Source: Paraburkholderia youngii
Lineage (GTDB): Bacteria > Pseudomonadota > Gammaproteobacteria > Burkholderiales > Burkholderiaceae
Length of the DNA stretch: 64,000 nt
Assembly: GCF_013366925.1 (NCBI RefSeq)
Contig: NZ_JAALDK010000001.1
Span: forward strand, 5,640,001 to 5,704,000
Reading direction: 5' to 3'
Position numbers and translations under genes: made by a program. The notes beneath the pieces are model-generated. The model ran no database searches. It had not been told where the DNA came from and saw only the letters and a program-made list of their open reading frames with translations. Shown here in pieces: positions 46,028 through 55,858 of the stretch. How positions within the stretch are numbered: the first letter of the stretch is position 1; each line of letters starts with the position of its first letter.

Positions 46028-47734
46028 ATGACACTACGCATTGGCCGCCGCGCGTACGCGGAGATGTTCGGCCCCACCACCGGCGACCGCGTGCGCCTCG
46101 CCGACACCGAACTTCTGATCGAGATCGAACGCGACTTCACAACCTACGGCGAAGAGGTCAAGTTCGGCGGCGGCAAGGTGATTCGCGACGGCATGGGCCA
46201 GTCGCAGCGCGTGCATGCCGAGGTCGTGGATACCGTCGTGACGAATGCGGTGATCCTCGATCACTGGGGCATCGTGAAGGCCGACATCGGCATCAAGGAC
46301 GGCCGCATCGCGGCGATCGGCAAGGCCGGCAATCCCGACATTCAGCCGAACGTGACGATCGCGATTGGCGCGGCCACCGAAGTGATCGCGGGCGAAGGGC
46401 TGATCGTGACCGCGGGCGGCATCGATACGCACATCCACTTCATCAGCCCGCAGCAGATCGAGGAAGCGCTCGCGAGCGGCGTGACGACGATGCTCGGCGG
46501 CGGCACCGGCCCCGCGACCGGCACGAATGCGACGACCTGCACGCCGGGGCCGTGGCATCTCGAACGCATGCTGCAAGCGGCCGATGGTTATCCGATGAAT
46601 CTCGGCTTTCTCGGCAAGGGCAACGTGAGCCAGCCGGCACCGCTGACCGAACAGATCGCCGCTGGCGCGATCGGCCTGAAGCTGCACGAGGACTGGGGCA
46701 CGACACCCGCGGCGATCGACAACTGTCTTTCCGTCGCCGACGATACCGACACGCAGGTTGCGATCCACACCGATACGCTGAACGAAGCGGGCTTCGTCGA
46801 AACGACCGTTGCAGCGTTCAAGGGCCGCACGATCCACACCTATCACACCGAAGGCGCGGGCGGCGGCCACGCGCCGGACATCATCAAGGTGTGCGGCGAA
46901 GCGAACGTGCTGCCGTCGTCGACGAATCCGACACGGCCGTACACGGTCAACACGCTCGACGAGCATCTCGACATGCTGATGGTGTGCCATCACCTCGATC
47001 CGTCGATTGCGGAAGACATCGCGTTCGCCGAATCGCGGATTCGCCGCGAGACGATCGCGGCCGAGGACATCCTGCACGATCTCGGCGCGCTTTCGATGCT
47101 ATCTTCGGATTCGCAGGCGATGGGCCGCGTCGGCGAAGTGATCATCCGCACGTGGCAGACCGCGCACAAGATGAAGGTGCAACGCGGCGCGCTGCCCGAG
47201 GACAACGCGCGTCGCGACAATTTCCGCGCGAAGCGCTACGTCGCGAAGTACACGATCAATCCGGCGATCACGCACGGCATCGCGCATGAGGTCGGCTCGA
47301 TCGAGCCTGGCAAGTGGGCCGATCTGGTGTTCTGGGAGCCGGCGTTTTTCGGCATCAAGCCGTCGCTGATCCTGAAGGGCGGCATGATCGCGATGGCGCA
47401 GATGGGAGATCCGAATGCATCGATTCCGACGCCGCAGCCCGTACATTATCGCGAGATGTTCGCGACGCGCGGTGGCGCGCTGGGTCGCACGTCGCTGACC
47501 TTCGTGTCGCAACTCGCCGCCGACGCGAACGTCGCCGAACGCTATGGTTTGGAAAAGCGCATCGTCGCGGTGAAGAACTGCCGCAGCGTGACGAAGGCCG
47601 ACATGATTCACAACGCGTGGCGCCCCAACATCAGCGTCGATCCGGAAACCTACCAGGTGATCGCCGACGGCCAGCTGCTGACCTGCGATCCGGCCACCGT
47701 GCTGCCGATGGCGCAACGCTATTTCCTGTTCTGA
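46028..47734 (+). CDS. ureC: urease subunit alpha (catalytic)
   Basis: A 568-residue nickel amidohydrolase that hydrolyses urea to ammonia and carbamate. Visible are the Ni-binding HIHF of [13 protein letters not shown], the carbamylated-lysine stretch [12 protein letters not shown], and the mobile flap [13 protein letters not shown] with the catalytic histidine. Length and start ([20 protein letters not shown]) are typical. Confidence 0.99.
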   Translation: MTLRIGRRAYAEMFGPTTGDRVRLADTELLIEIERDFTTYGEEVKFGGGKVIRDGMGQSQRVHAEVVDTVVTNAVILDHWGIVKADIGIKDGRIAAIGKAGNPDIQPNVTIAIGAATEVIAGEGLIVTAGGIDTHIHFISPQQIEEALASGVTTMLGGGTGPATGTNATTCTPGPWHLERMLQAADGYPMNLGFLGKGNVSQPAPLTEQIAAGAIGLKLHEDWGTTPAAIDNCLSVADDTDTQVAIHTDTLNEAGFVETTVAAFKGRTIHTYHTEGAGGGHAPDIIKVCGEANVLPSSTNPTRPYTVNTLDEHLDMLMVCHHLDPSIAEDIAFAESRIRRETIAAEDILHDLGALSMLSSDSQAMGRVGEVIIRTWQTAHKMKVQRGALPEDNARRDNFRAKRYVAKYTINPAITHGIAHEVGSIEPGKWADLVFWEPAFFGIKPSLILKGGMIAMAQMGDPNASIPTPQPVHYREMFATRGGALGRTSLTFVSQLAADANVAERYGLEKRIVAVKNCRSVTKADMIHNAWRPNISVDPETYQVIADGQLLTCDPATVLPMAQRYFLF

Positions 47735-47736
47735 CC

Positions 47737-48345
47737 ATGCGTACACTGAACAAACTTCTCGCGCCGCATCTGAAGGTTGCGCCCGTACTCGTCAAGCGAG
47801 CGCCGACGTTGACGCTCGCGTTCGATGAACGCCGCAAGAGCCGTCTTGCCGCGACGCTCGATAACGGCGAGGAAATCGCCTTGCTGTTGCCGCGCGGCAC
47901 CGTGCTGCGCGATGGCGACGTGCTCGTCGCCGATGATGGCGGGCTCGTGCGTGTCGTCGCGGCTGACGACGCCGTGCTTGTGGTACGCGCTTCGGACGCG
48001 TTGACGTTGACGCGCGCCGCGTATCACCTCGGCAATCGTCATACGCCGGTCGAAGTGGGCACCGATTATCTGAAGCTCGAATACGATCCGGTGCTCGCCG
48101 ACATGCTCGAGCGCATCGGCGCGACGCTCGAGCAGGTGTCGCTGCCGTTCCACCCTGAGACCGGTGCATATGGCGGCGGGCACAAGCATGGGCACGACGA
48201 GACGTTCGCCGAGGACTATGCGATCGCGCAACAGGTGTTTGGTGAGCATCATGGGCATGAGCACTCGCACGACCACGACCATGACCACGTGCACGACGAA
48301 TCGTGCGGACATGGGCACCACTCGCATCACCATGCGCATCGCTGA
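47737..48345 (+). CDS. ureE: urease accessory protein UreE
   Basis: A 202-residue nickel metallochaperone. The N-terminal beta domain is followed by the metal-binding domain ([30 protein letters not shown]). The tail is histidine-rich, from about residue 168 ([18 protein letters not shown] ... HHSHHHAHR), able to hold several nickel ions. It starts two bases after the ureC stop. Confidence 0.95.
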   Translation: MRTLNKLLAPHLKVAPVLVKRAPTLTLAFDERRKSRLAATLDNGEEIALLLPRGTVLRDGDVLVADDGGLVRVVAADDAVLVVRASDALTLTRAAYHLGNRHTPVEVGTDYLKLEYDPVLADMLERIGATLEQVSLPFHPETGAYGGGHKHGHDETFAEDYAIAQQVFGEHHGHEHSHDHDHDHVHDESCGHGHHSHHHAHR

Positions 48346-49012
48346 ACTCACAGCGCTGCTGCATCTCGCGTCGCCGGCGCTGCCGATCGGCGCGTTCAGC
48401 TATTCGCAGGGTCTCGAAGCGGCGATCGAAGCGCAACTCATCACCGACGCCGACTCCGCGCGCACGTGGATCGAGTGCGGGCTGACTGACGTGCTCGCGC
48501 GCGGCGAGTTGCCGTTCCTCGCGCAGCAGATCGAACGCTGGCGCACGCACGACGCCGTCGAACTCGCCGACGCCAACGCCGAATTCCTCGCGAGCCGCGA
48601 GTCCGCCGAACTGCGCCGCGAAACCGAGCAGATGGGGTGGTCGCTGCGGCAGTTGTGCGTGTCGCTCGAATGGGGCGATGCGGCGAGGCGCGAAACGCTC
48701 GCGTCGCTCGCGCCGCTCGCGCTGCCGAGCGCGTTCGCATTCGCCGCCTACGCGCACGATGCGTCCACCGATGCCGCGCTCGCCGCCTACGCGTTCAGCT
48801 GGGTCGAGAACCAGGCCGCCGCCGCGTTGAAGGCGGTGCCGCTCGGCCAGCTCGCGGGACAGCGCATCATCGTCGCGCTGCGCGAACCGATCGACGCAGC
48901 CGTCGCGCGCGGGCTCGCCATTTCGCGTGACGGCCTCAACACATTCGCACCGCAGCTCGGCATTCTGTCGGCGCGCCACGAGTCGCAGTATTCGCGGCTC
49001 TTCCGCTCGTAA
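48332..49012 (+). CDS. ureF: urease accessory protein UreF
   Basis: A 226-residue helical accessory protein starting [33 protein letters not shown], the family pattern. It bridges UreD and UreG. The ATG at 48332 lies inside the last codons of ureE (14-base overlap); an ATG at 48311 in frame would add seven residues. The overlap implies coupled translation. Confidence 0.94.
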   Translation: MRIAELTALLHLASPALPIGAFSYSQGLEAAIEAQLITDADSARTWIECGLTDVLARGELPFLAQQIERWRTHDAVELADANAEFLASRESAELRRETEQMGWSLRQLCVSLEWGDAARRETLASLAPLALPSAFAFAAYAHDASTDAALAAYAFSWVENQAAAALKAVPLGQLAGQRIIVALREPIDAAVARGLAISRDGLNTFAPQLGILSARHESQYSRLFRS

Positions 49013-49032
49013 CACGATTTCCACGATCCATC

Positions 49033-49695
49033 ATGAACGCACCTCATCATCCGGCTTCCCATACAGCGACCCAGACCCGCACGAAGAAGCTGCCGCCGCT
49101 GCGCGTGGGCGTCGGCGGCCCGGTCGGCTCGGGCAAGACCACGCTGCTGGAAATGCTGTGCAAGGCGATGCGCGACCAGTACGACCTCGTCGCGATCACG
49201 AACGACATCTATACGAAAGAGGATCAGCGTCTGCTGACCGTCGCGGGCGCGCTGCCGGCCGAGCGCATCATGGGTGTCGAGACGGGCGGCTGCCCGCACA
49301 CGGCGATCCGCGAGGACGCGTCGATCAACCTCGAAGCGGTGGACCGCATGCTCACGCGTTTTCCGGACGCCGACATCGTGTTCATCGAATCGGGTGGCGA
49401 CAATCTCGCGGCAACCTTCAGCCCGGAGTTGTCGGACCTGACGATCTATGTGATCGATGTCGCGGGCGGCGAGAAGATTCCGCGCAAGGGCGGACCCGGC
49501 ATCACGAAGTCGGATCTGCTCGTGATCAACAAGACGGATCTCGCGCCGCTGGTGGGCGCGAACCTCGACGTGATGGCGTCGGACGCGAAGAAGATGCGCG
49601 GCGAGCGGCCCTTCGTGATGTGCAATCTGAAGGTGCTCGAGGGGCTCGACGAGGTGGTGAAGTTTATTGAGAAGAAGGGGTTGTTGAAGGTGTGA
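49033..49695 (+). CDS. ureG: urease accessory GTPase UreG
   Basis: A 220-residue GTPase. The P-loop is [31 protein letters not shown], the metal-binding CPH ([13 protein letters not shown]) and the [13 protein letters not shown] base-recognition motif follow. It delivers nickel to apo-urease with UreD and UreF. It is the last gene of the urease cluster. Confidence 0.97.
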   Translation: MNAPHHPASHTATQTRTKKLPPLRVGVGGPVGSGKTTLLEMLCKAMRDQYDLVAITNDIYTKEDQRLLTVAGALPAERIMGVETGGCPHTAIREDASINLEAVDRMLTRFPDADIVFIESGGDNLAATFSPELSDLTIYVIDVAGGEKIPRKGGPGITKSDLLVINKTDLAPLVGANLDVMASDAKKMRGERPFVMCNLKVLEGLDEVVKFIEKKGLLKV

Positions 49696-49707
49696 GCCAG
49701 TGACGTG

Positions 49708-50457
49708 TCACTCGCCAGGATGGCATTCGTGCAGGAATGCCATCATTTCGCTGCCATCCTTCGACAGATAGAAGCGCACCATCTTCTCGTTGAAGTCGGC
49801 CACGCGCTGAGCGGGCACGCTGATCGCATCGATACCGTTTGCCATCAGCACGCCGTTCATCATGAAGCGTGACGTGCGCTTGTTGCCGTCGAAGAAAAAC
49901 TGCTGCAACGCGCCGAACAGGAAGAACGCACAGCCGCGTTCGAATGAATTGGAAACTTCTTCGCTGAGCGCGCGGACACCTGCGCCAAAAACCCGGTTGA
50001 GCTCTGGAGCACCAGGCACGGTCGGCAAAGGCGTATATCGCCCCGCCTCACCCAACGCGACGTCTGGCGTATAGCGCGTCTCTTCACCTTCACCGCGGAA
50101 AACACCCCATTCGAGCGCTTCGTTACGCGCGACGAGGCGATGCAGGTCGCAGAAAGTCGCCTTGTCGAGTGCGAACTGACCGTTTTGGACGATCACCAGC
50201 AGACGTTTCGAGCTCTCGGCGAGATTGAGGATCTGTTCCTGGTCGGAGATTTTCCGTCCGCCAACCGTGACGCCGTCGAGAAGCGTCTTAACCTCGGGGA
50301 ACGTAAACGGATTCCCTTCCAGCACACTCGCATCCCAGACGAATTCCGGCAGCATGCGATGAAAACGGAAACACGCCCGTTTGATCGAATGGACCGGAAT
50401 GTTCTGTGGTACCGCAGCGCGATCCCATTGAAAACCGAGTTCGGTGAAAAGCGTCAT
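49708..50457 (-). CDS. Fic-fold protein lacking the catalytic histidine
   Basis: A 249-residue Fic/DOC-domain protein. The active loop reads Q186-F-F-F-D-G-N-K-R194, where active Fic enzymes have H-x-F-x-D/E-G-N-G-R. The catalytic base histidine is replaced by glutamine, and the following GN-G by GN-K. An S-V-L-E-G-N stretch at about 44-49 resembles the inhibitory helix motif of class II Fic proteins, and WGVFRGEGEETRY at about 117-129 the PGxyR region. The protein is otherwise full length and intact, so it may bind nucleotide without AMPylating, or use another chemistry. It is convergent with ureG and has no antitoxin-like neighbour. Confidence 0.85.
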   Translation of the reverse strand: MTLFTELGFQWDRAAVPQNIPVHSIKRACFRFHRMLPEFVWDASVLEGNPFTFPEVKTLLDGVTVGGRKISDQEQILNLAESSKRLLVIVQNGQFALDKATFCDLHRLVARNEALEWGVFRGEGEETRYTPDVALGEAGRYTPLPTVPGAPELNRVFGAGVRALSEEVSNSFERGCAFFLFGALQQFFFDGNKRTSRFMMNGVLMANGIDAISVPAQRVADFNEKMVRFYLSKDGSEMMAFLHECHPGE

Positions 50458-50583
50458 CGCAGGTGTTGAGAAAGCAGTTCAGATGGCAGGGCCGGTGCTT
50501 GCAGAACCCCAATGTGCGGAGAATAACTTATTTGTGGGCGCGTGAAGCGCAAGACCAGGGGCCACTTCGCGCGGCACCCTTGG

Positions 50584-51897
50584 TCACTCCGGCAACAACG
50601 CCGCCAACACATCCACCGTCCGCGCCGTCGCCCCGCGATGCCTCGCCGCAAACGCGGCAGCCGCACCGCCCATCGCGAGCCGCCGCGACTTGTCGCCGAA
50701 CAGCTCGCGCAGTGCGCGCGCCAGATCGGCCGGGTCCTGCACCTGCACGGCGGCACCGGCCGCGACCGCATCGGCGGTGGCCTGCGTGAAGTTGAAAACG
50801 TGTGGCCCGATCAGCACCGGCACGCCGACCGCGCACGCTTCGATCAGGTTCTGTCCGCCGAGCGGCAGCAGACTGCCGCCGATGAACGCAAGATCCGATG
50901 CCGCGTAGTAAGCGCCCAACTCGCCCATCGAATCGCCGAGCAGCACGTTCACGTCGCGCGGCAGCGGTGGCACGCCATCGCCGGCGATGCGCGCGGCCGA
51001 CGCGACCTTGGCATCGGGTGCCCAGTTCGATCGGCGTTCGAGCCGCAACCCCGCCTTCTCGACGAGCGCCGCGACTTCATTGAAGCGTTGCGGGTGACGC
51101 GGCACCAGAATCAGCAGCGCATCGTCGACGCCGAGCGCCGCGAACGCGTCGAGCACCAGCGCCTCTTCGCCCTCGCGCGTGCTCGCCGCGACCCACACGG
51201 GCCGCGTGCCGATCGCCGCGCGCCACGCGTGGCCGCGCGCCGCGAGTTCGGGCGGCGTGCTCATGTCGAACTTGAGATTGCCGAGCACCGCGACGTTGCG
51301 CGCGCCGAGCGAGGTCAGCCGCTCGGCATCGGACGGGCTCTGCGCGAGCACGCGCGCGAAGCCGCCGAACACGTCCTTCGTCGCGCCGCCGAACTTCGCC
51401 GCGCGCTTGAACGACCGCGCCGACATCCGCGCATTGGTCAGCACGAGCGGCACGTCGGCGCGCCGGCATTCGTCGATCAAGGTCGGCCATACCTCGGTTT
51501 CCATCACGAGACCGAGCGACGGCCGCCACGCGCGCAAGAAGCGCCGTACCGCATGCGGCATGTCGTACGGTAGATAGCTGCGCAACACGCGGTCGCCGAA
51601 AATTTCGCTGCCGGTCGCGCGGCCGCTCGGCGTCATGTGCGTGAGCAGAATGCGCGCGTCGGGGCGCGCCTTCATCAGCGCATCGATCAGCGGCTGGGCG
51701 GCGCGCGTCTCGCCAACCGACACCGCATGCACCCAGATCAACGGCGCGTTGTCTTCGGGCAAGCGTCCACGCGAATAACCGAAGCGCTCGCCGATATGCT
51801 CGCGGTAACCGCGCTCCTTGCGCGAACGGATCAACAGACGCAGCACGGCAAGCGGCGCGATCAGCCACCAGAGCGCGCGATAGATCGCTCTTAGCAT
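50584..51897 (-). CDS. waaA: Kdo transferase (lipid A 3-deoxy-D-manno-octulosonate transferase)
   Basis: A 437-residue inner-membrane-anchored glycosyltransferase that adds Kdo to lipid IVA. It has an N-terminal anchor (about 1-22) and the YREHIGERFGY stretch with the catalytic glutamate. WVHAVSVGETRAAQPLID, VMETEVWPTLIDEC and GGSLLPLGGQNLIEACAVGVPVLIGPH are all conserved. It is followed upstream by the Kdo hydroxylase gene in the same direction, so core sugar transfer and modification are linked. Confidence 0.96.
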   Translation of the reverse strand: MLRAIYRALWWLIAPLAVLRLLIRSRKERGYREHIGERFGYSRGRLPEDNAPLIWVHAVSVGETRAAQPLIDALMKARPDARILLTHMTPSGRATGSEIFGDRVLRSYLPYDMPHAVRRFLRAWRPSLGLVMETEVWPTLIDECRRADVPLVLTNARMSARSFKRAAKFGGATKDVFGGFARVLAQSPSDAERLTSLGARNVAVLGNLKFDMSTPPELAARGHAWRAAIGTRPVWVAASTREGEEALVLDAFAALGVDDALLILVPRHPQRFNEVAALVEKAGLRLERRSNWAPDAKVASAARIAGDGVPPLPRDVNVLLGDSMGELGAYYAASDLAFIGGSLLPLGGQNLIEACAVGVPVLIGPHVFNFTQATADAVAAGAAVQVQDPADLARALRELFGDKSRRLAMGGAAAAFAARHRGATARTVDVLAALLPE

Positions 51898-51994
51898 CGG
51901 CGCTCCGCGTGGTTCGTCTTCGTCGCAAAGTCTCCGGCGCTGATACGCGCGATGCGGGCCGGCACCTGCCCGGCCCTCGAATCGACCGCCGCGC

Positions 51995-52879
51995 TCAAAC
52001 CAGCGCCCTGCCCTTCAGGCGCTCGAGAATGCCGAGCGGCGCGCATTCCGGCTGCGCCATCGCCTTCACCGGCAGGAAGAAAGTCTGCTCCAGCATGAAC
52101 TGGCCGGACATCACCGCGTGCGAAGTCTGGTCGGAGAAGCACACCCACACGCTGCCCGGCGGAAACGGCATGGTCTCTTGCGGACTCGTCTTCTGATAGT
52201 CGAGGTCGGCCTTCATGCCGTCGTGCAGATTGAGCATCAGATGGTCGTACTCGCTGCGCGGCGACTTCGTCACATGCAGCAGGTTCAGCAGCCACGCGGA
52301 GCCCGGCATCTGCGGCTTGATGCGCGGCAGGAAGCGCTGCGCCATGTCCTCGAACGGCTCGCCGACGCGCCATACGCGCGGCACGCCATGTGGGTTCACG
52401 TTGGTGAACACGCGCAGGATGCGCTCGCCGTAGTTAGGCCGCGACGGAAACGCATCGACGTGCAGACGGCTGTCGTCCTTGCGCCACGAGGTTTCGCGTG
52501 TCTCGACCTGATGCAGCCGCAGGCTCGTCGGCGCGACACGCAATTTGCCGTTGTACTCGGGAAAGAGCCCGTCGACGAGCGTGCGCGCATTCGCCTGATA
52601 ACGCGCGATCAACGCGCGCACCGCCGATTGCGTGACCGCATCGCCGGCCACGCCGTGCAGCGCGCCGCCGTTCGGTTCGAGGCTGATGTTCTTGCGGTTC
52701 GGATCGGCGAGCGCCGGGTCGAGCAGCGCCTGCTCGCCGCCGTCGATCGCGAAGCGCAGGTTCGGGAAGTACAGCACCTTGCCGCGCTCGACGCCGGCGA
52801 GCAGCGTCTCGCGCGGCACGGACAGGTTGCAGCCGTGCCAGTCGGCGTTCGCTACTTCGATGATCTGGGATTCGTTCAT
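51995..52879 (-). CDS. kdoO: Kdo 3-hydroxylase, Fe(II)/2-oxoglutarate dioxygenase
   Basis: A 294-residue protein of the Kdo-hydroxylase family. It is expected to hydroxylate the inner-core Kdo of lipopolysaccharide to the Ko sugar found in Burkholderia and Yersinia. The iron facial triad is visible as H140-V-D142 and a distal histidine at about 254 (QTSHAV). FPNLRFAIDGGEQALLDP and KNISLEPNGG are family stretches. The ATG at 52879 gives the natural start, although the frame stays open far upstream. It lies between waaC and waaA, consistent with the role. Confidence 0.88.
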   Translation of the reverse strand: MNESQIIEVANADWHGCNLSVPRETLLAGVERGKVLYFPNLRFAIDGGEQALLDPALADPNRKNISLEPNGGALHGVAGDAVTQSAVRALIARYQANARTLVDGLFPEYNGKLRVAPTSLRLHQVETRETSWRKDDSRLHVDAFPSRPNYGERILRVFTNVNPHGVPRVWRVGEPFEDMAQRFLPRIKPQMPGSAWLLNLLHVTKSPRSEYDHLMLNLHDGMKADLDYQKTSPQETMPFPPGSVWVCFSDQTSHAVMSGQFMLEQTFFLPVKAMAQPECAPLGILERLKGRALV

Positions 52880-52959
52880 GATCGCCCTTGGGAACGGAGG
52901 GTGCGCAAGGCGAAGCGCACCGGCGGGTGACAGCCCGTGCTGATGACTGCCGGCCCGGG

Positions 52960-53961
52960 TTACAGCAAACCAAACGCGGCCAGCGCCGACTTGACCTGCT
53001 GCAGCGTAGCCGGCTGACCGGCCGCGCCGAGATTGACGACGTTCGGCGACCAGTACCCGCCGGTGCGCCACGCAGTCGAGAAATTGTACAACTCGACCGT
53101 GGGCCGCTTCAGCGCCGCCGCGATGTGGACCAGACCTGTGTCGACCCCGACCGTCGCGGCCGCGCCATCGATCAGCCCGACCACCGCCGGCAGCGACAGC
53201 TTCGGCGGCACGATCGCGGCCGCGCCGAATTCCTTCGCGAGCCGCTCGCTGGTCGCGCGCTCGGCGTCGCTGCCCCACGGCAGCACGATCGACGCGCCGC
53301 GCCGCACCAGCGTTTGCCCGAGTTCGATCCACGCGGCGTCGGGCCACTGCTTGTCGGCGCGCGAAGTCGCGTGCACGAACACCACGTACGGCACCGGCAG
53401 ATTCAGATTGGCTTGCGACAGCGCGAGCGCGGCACGGCCCGTATCGAGACCGAAGTCGATGTCGTCGGTGGGTTGCGGCGGCGGATCGTTCAGCGCCGCG
53501 GCCACCAGTTGCCGCGTGCGTTCGACCACGTGCGTGCGTGGCGCGATCGGCACGCGCCGCCCGTAGAAGAAGCGCACCGGCCATTCGTAGCCGGCGCCGT
53601 CGGTGCGGTTGCCGAGGCCGACGAGAGGTCCGCGCGCCATGCTAGCGACCCACGCGGTCTTGATGAGCCCCTGGCAGTCGATCACCAGATCGTAGTGCTC
53701 GGCGGCGAGCGCGCGACGAAACGCGCCGATCTCGCGCCAGTTGTCGACGGACAGGATGCGCTTGCGCCAGCGCCGCAGCGACACCGGAATCGCGCGCCGC
53801 ACGCCGCTCACGAGCTCCACGAGCCCGACGAAGCTCTCCTCGACGAGCCAGTCGATCTGCGCTTCGGGATGGCGGCGCCGGATGTCGGCGATCACGGGCA
53901 TGTTGTGAACGACGTCGCCCAGCGACGACACCCTCACGATGAGTATCTTTTGCGCGCTCAA
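52960..53961 (-). CDS. waaC: LPS heptosyltransferase I
   Basis: A 333-residue GT9 transferase that adds the first heptose to Kdo. It starts KILIVRVSSLGDVVHNMPVIADIRRRHPEAQIDWLVEE and has the C-terminal GLIDGAAATVGVDTGLVHIAAALKRPTVELYNFS donor-binding region. Neighbour genes waaA and kdoO act on the same inner core. It starts the leftward trio waaC-kdoO-waaA. Confidence 0.95.
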   Translation of the reverse strand: MSAQKILIVRVSSLGDVVHNMPVIADIRRRHPEAQIDWLVEESFVGLVELVSGVRRAIPVSLRRWRKRILSVDNWREIGAFRRALAAEHYDLVIDCQGLIKTAWVASMARGPLVGLGNRTDGAGYEWPVRFFYGRRVPIAPRTHVVERTRQLVAAALNDPPPQPTDDIDFGLDTGRAALALSQANLNLPVPYVVFVHATSRADKQWPDAAWIELGQTLVRRGASIVLPWGSDAERATSERLAKEFGAAAIVPPKLSLPAVVGLIDGAAATVGVDTGLVHIAAALKRPTVELYNFSTAWRTGGYWSPNVVNLGAAGQPATLQQVKSALAAFGLL

Positions 53962-54040
53962 GAGTGGGAAAACCGGCTATCCGGCTCGAAGATGCGTTGA
54001 AAGGACCGCAATTCTAGCGCGTCGGATATCAAAGACATGA

Positions 54041-54078
54041 AAAACGCGGCGCGGTAAGGCAACCCGCGCCGCGTTCGG
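54041..54078 (-). terminator. intrinsic terminator after the phosphomannomutase gene
   Basis: On the leftward strand the stem AACGCGGCGCGG / CCGCGCCGCGTT has a loop of about 10 bases and is followed by a T-run. It closes the gene at 54136-55530. Confidence 0.82.
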
Positions 54079-54135
54079 TAGCGGCGAGCTTCGATCCGTC
54101 TTGACGAATATCGAAGCGCGCCGCCGCATCAGCCG

Positions 54136-55530
54136 TCAGAACGGCAGTTTCGCATCGGCCTTCTCCGCGAGAATCACGCGGCGGAAGTCGTCCTGGATGC
54201 GCTTGAGCGCCGCGTCGTTGTCGGCTTCGAAACGCATCACGACGACCGGCGTCGTATTCGACGAACGCGCGAGGCCGAAGCCGTCCGGATACTCGACGCG
54301 CAGACCGTCGATCTTCACGACGTTGTCCGCGCCGGTGAACTTGGCGTTCTGCTGCAAACGCGCGATCAGCTCGAAGTTCTCGCCTTCCTCGAGCTTCAGT
54401 TGCAGCTCGGGCGTGGAGTGCGAATTCGGCAGCGAGTTCAGCAGCTTGCTCGGGTCGGCGACGCGCGTGAGGATCTCGAGCAGACGCGCGCCGGTGTACA
54501 GGCCGTCGTCGAAACCATACCAGCGGTCCTTGAAGAACACGTGTCCGCTCATTTCACCGGCCAGCGGCGCGCCGGTTTCGCGCAGCTTCGCCTTCACGAG
54601 CGAGTGGCCGGTCTTCCACATCAGCGGCTCGCCGCCCTTGTCCTTGACCCACTTCGCGAGATTGCGCGTGCACTTCACGTCGTAGATGATCTGCGCGCCC
54701 TTGTTGCGAGACAGCACTTCTTCGGCGAACAGCATCAGCTGACGGTCCGGGTAGATGATCTGGCCATCCTTGGTGACGACGCCCAGGCGGTCGCCGTCGC
54801 CGTCGAACGCGAAGCCGATTTCCGCATCGGTTTCCTTCAGCGCGCGAATCACGTCTTCGAGGTTCTCCGGGTGCGCCGGGTCCGGGTGGTGATTCGGGAA
54901 GTTGCCGTCGACTTCGGTGAACAGCTCGACCAGTTCGCAACCGAGCTTTTTGAACAGCTTCGGTGCGAGCGCGCCGGCCACGCCGTTGCCGGTATCGACG
55001 ACGATCTTGATCGGACGCGCGAGCTTCACGTCGCTCGCGATGCGCTCGAGATACGCGTCGGCGATGTCGTATTCGGTGTAGCTGCCGTTACCGTCGGCGA
55101 AGTTCTCGTCGACGATGCGCTGATGCAGAGCGAGGATCTGCTCGCCGTAAATGGCCGCGCCGCGCAGGACCATCTTGAAGCCGTTGTAGTCCGGCGGATT
55201 ATGGCTACCGGTCACGACGATGCACGAGTCGACCCGGCGCTCGCCGCCCGCGAGCTTCAACGGTACGCTCGCCGCGAAGTAGCCGACCGGCGTGGGCACC
55301 ATACCCACGTTCACGACGTCGACGCCGGCCGCACGTAGGCCGTCGGACAGCGCGCCGATCAGTTCGGGGCCCGACAGGCGCCCGTCGCGCGCGACCACGA
55401 CCGCGTCGCCGCCCTGCGCGCGCACTTCGCTGCCGAAGGCGCGGCCGATGGAACGCGCTGCGTCCGCGTCGAGCGTCTTGCCAATGACGCCACGAATGTC
55501 ATACGCCTTGAAAATCGATTTGGAGATCAT
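54136..55530 (-). CDS. manB: phosphomannomutase/phosphoglucomutase
   Basis: A 464-residue alpha-phosphohexomutase of the AlgC type. The catalytic phosphoserine loop is VVTGSHNPPDYNGFK, the Mg site FAFDGDGDRLGV, the sugar-binding loop GEMSGHVFFK and the C-terminal phosphate-binding region RSSNTTPVVVMRFE. It interconverts hexose 6- and 1-phosphates for nucleotide-sugar synthesis. It fits the surrounding LPS/polysaccharide genes. Confidence 0.94.
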   Translation of the reverse strand: MISKSIFKAYDIRGVIGKTLDADAARSIGRAFGSEVRAQGGDAVVVARDGRLSGPELIGALSDGLRAAGVDVVNVGMVPTPVGYFAASVPLKLAGGERRVDSCIVVTGSHNPPDYNGFKMVLRGAAIYGEQILALHQRIVDENFADGNGSYTEYDIADAYLERIASDVKLARPIKIVVDTGNGVAGALAPKLFKKLGCELVELFTEVDGNFPNHHPDPAHPENLEDVIRALKETDAEIGFAFDGDGDRLGVVTKDGQIIYPDRQLMLFAEEVLSRNKGAQIIYDVKCTRNLAKWVKDKGGEPLMWKTGHSLVKAKLRETGAPLAGEMSGHVFFKDRWYGFDDGLYTGARLLEILTRVADPSKLLNSLPNSHSTPELQLKLEEGENFELIARLQQNAKFTGADNVVKIDGLRVEYPDGFGLARSSNTTPVVVMRFEADNDAALKRIQDDFRRVILAEKADAKLPF

Positions 55531-55691
55531 GTTGGCTCACTTGCGTGCAATGGAAAATTTTGACCTGCGCACAGACGATAACCGGTAAAAACGCGGAAAA
55601 AATCGCATTAAAAACCACCGTAATACGCGCGTTAAAAAATCGCGTTATCACGCCTCGTTGCGCCCTTGCCGGAAGCGGTCCGGTTCCAACT

Positions 55692-55697
55692 TATAAT
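55692..55697 (+). promoter_or_regulatory. putative -10 box of the polysaccharide gene run
   Basis: A perfect TATAAT lies about 160 bp before the flippase start, in the spacer divergent from the mutase gene. No -35 box at ideal spacing is evident; TTGCCG lies 20 bp upstream. Confidence 0.4.
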
Positions 55698-55858
55698 TGC
55701 GTTCTTCTGACCAGCCTGAATAACGCCATTCTAATGCTTAGACGCCCTCCCTTTGTAAAGTTGCCGTGGCTGCCGGCCGGGCGGGCGAACGCGCATAGCG
55801 CCGCATGCATGGCCGCACGAGGTGGCTTGACCGACGCGCAGCGGCGAGCGGCCAACGG

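Noticed and set aside
48164..48331. An N-terminal extension of UreF
   Set aside because: The extension is the out-of-frame reading of the UreE histidine tail; the family N-terminus begins at 48332.
48237..48342. CAC/CAT-rich repeats as a possible tandem DNA repeat
   Set aside because: It is explained by the histidine-rich metal-binding tail of UreE.
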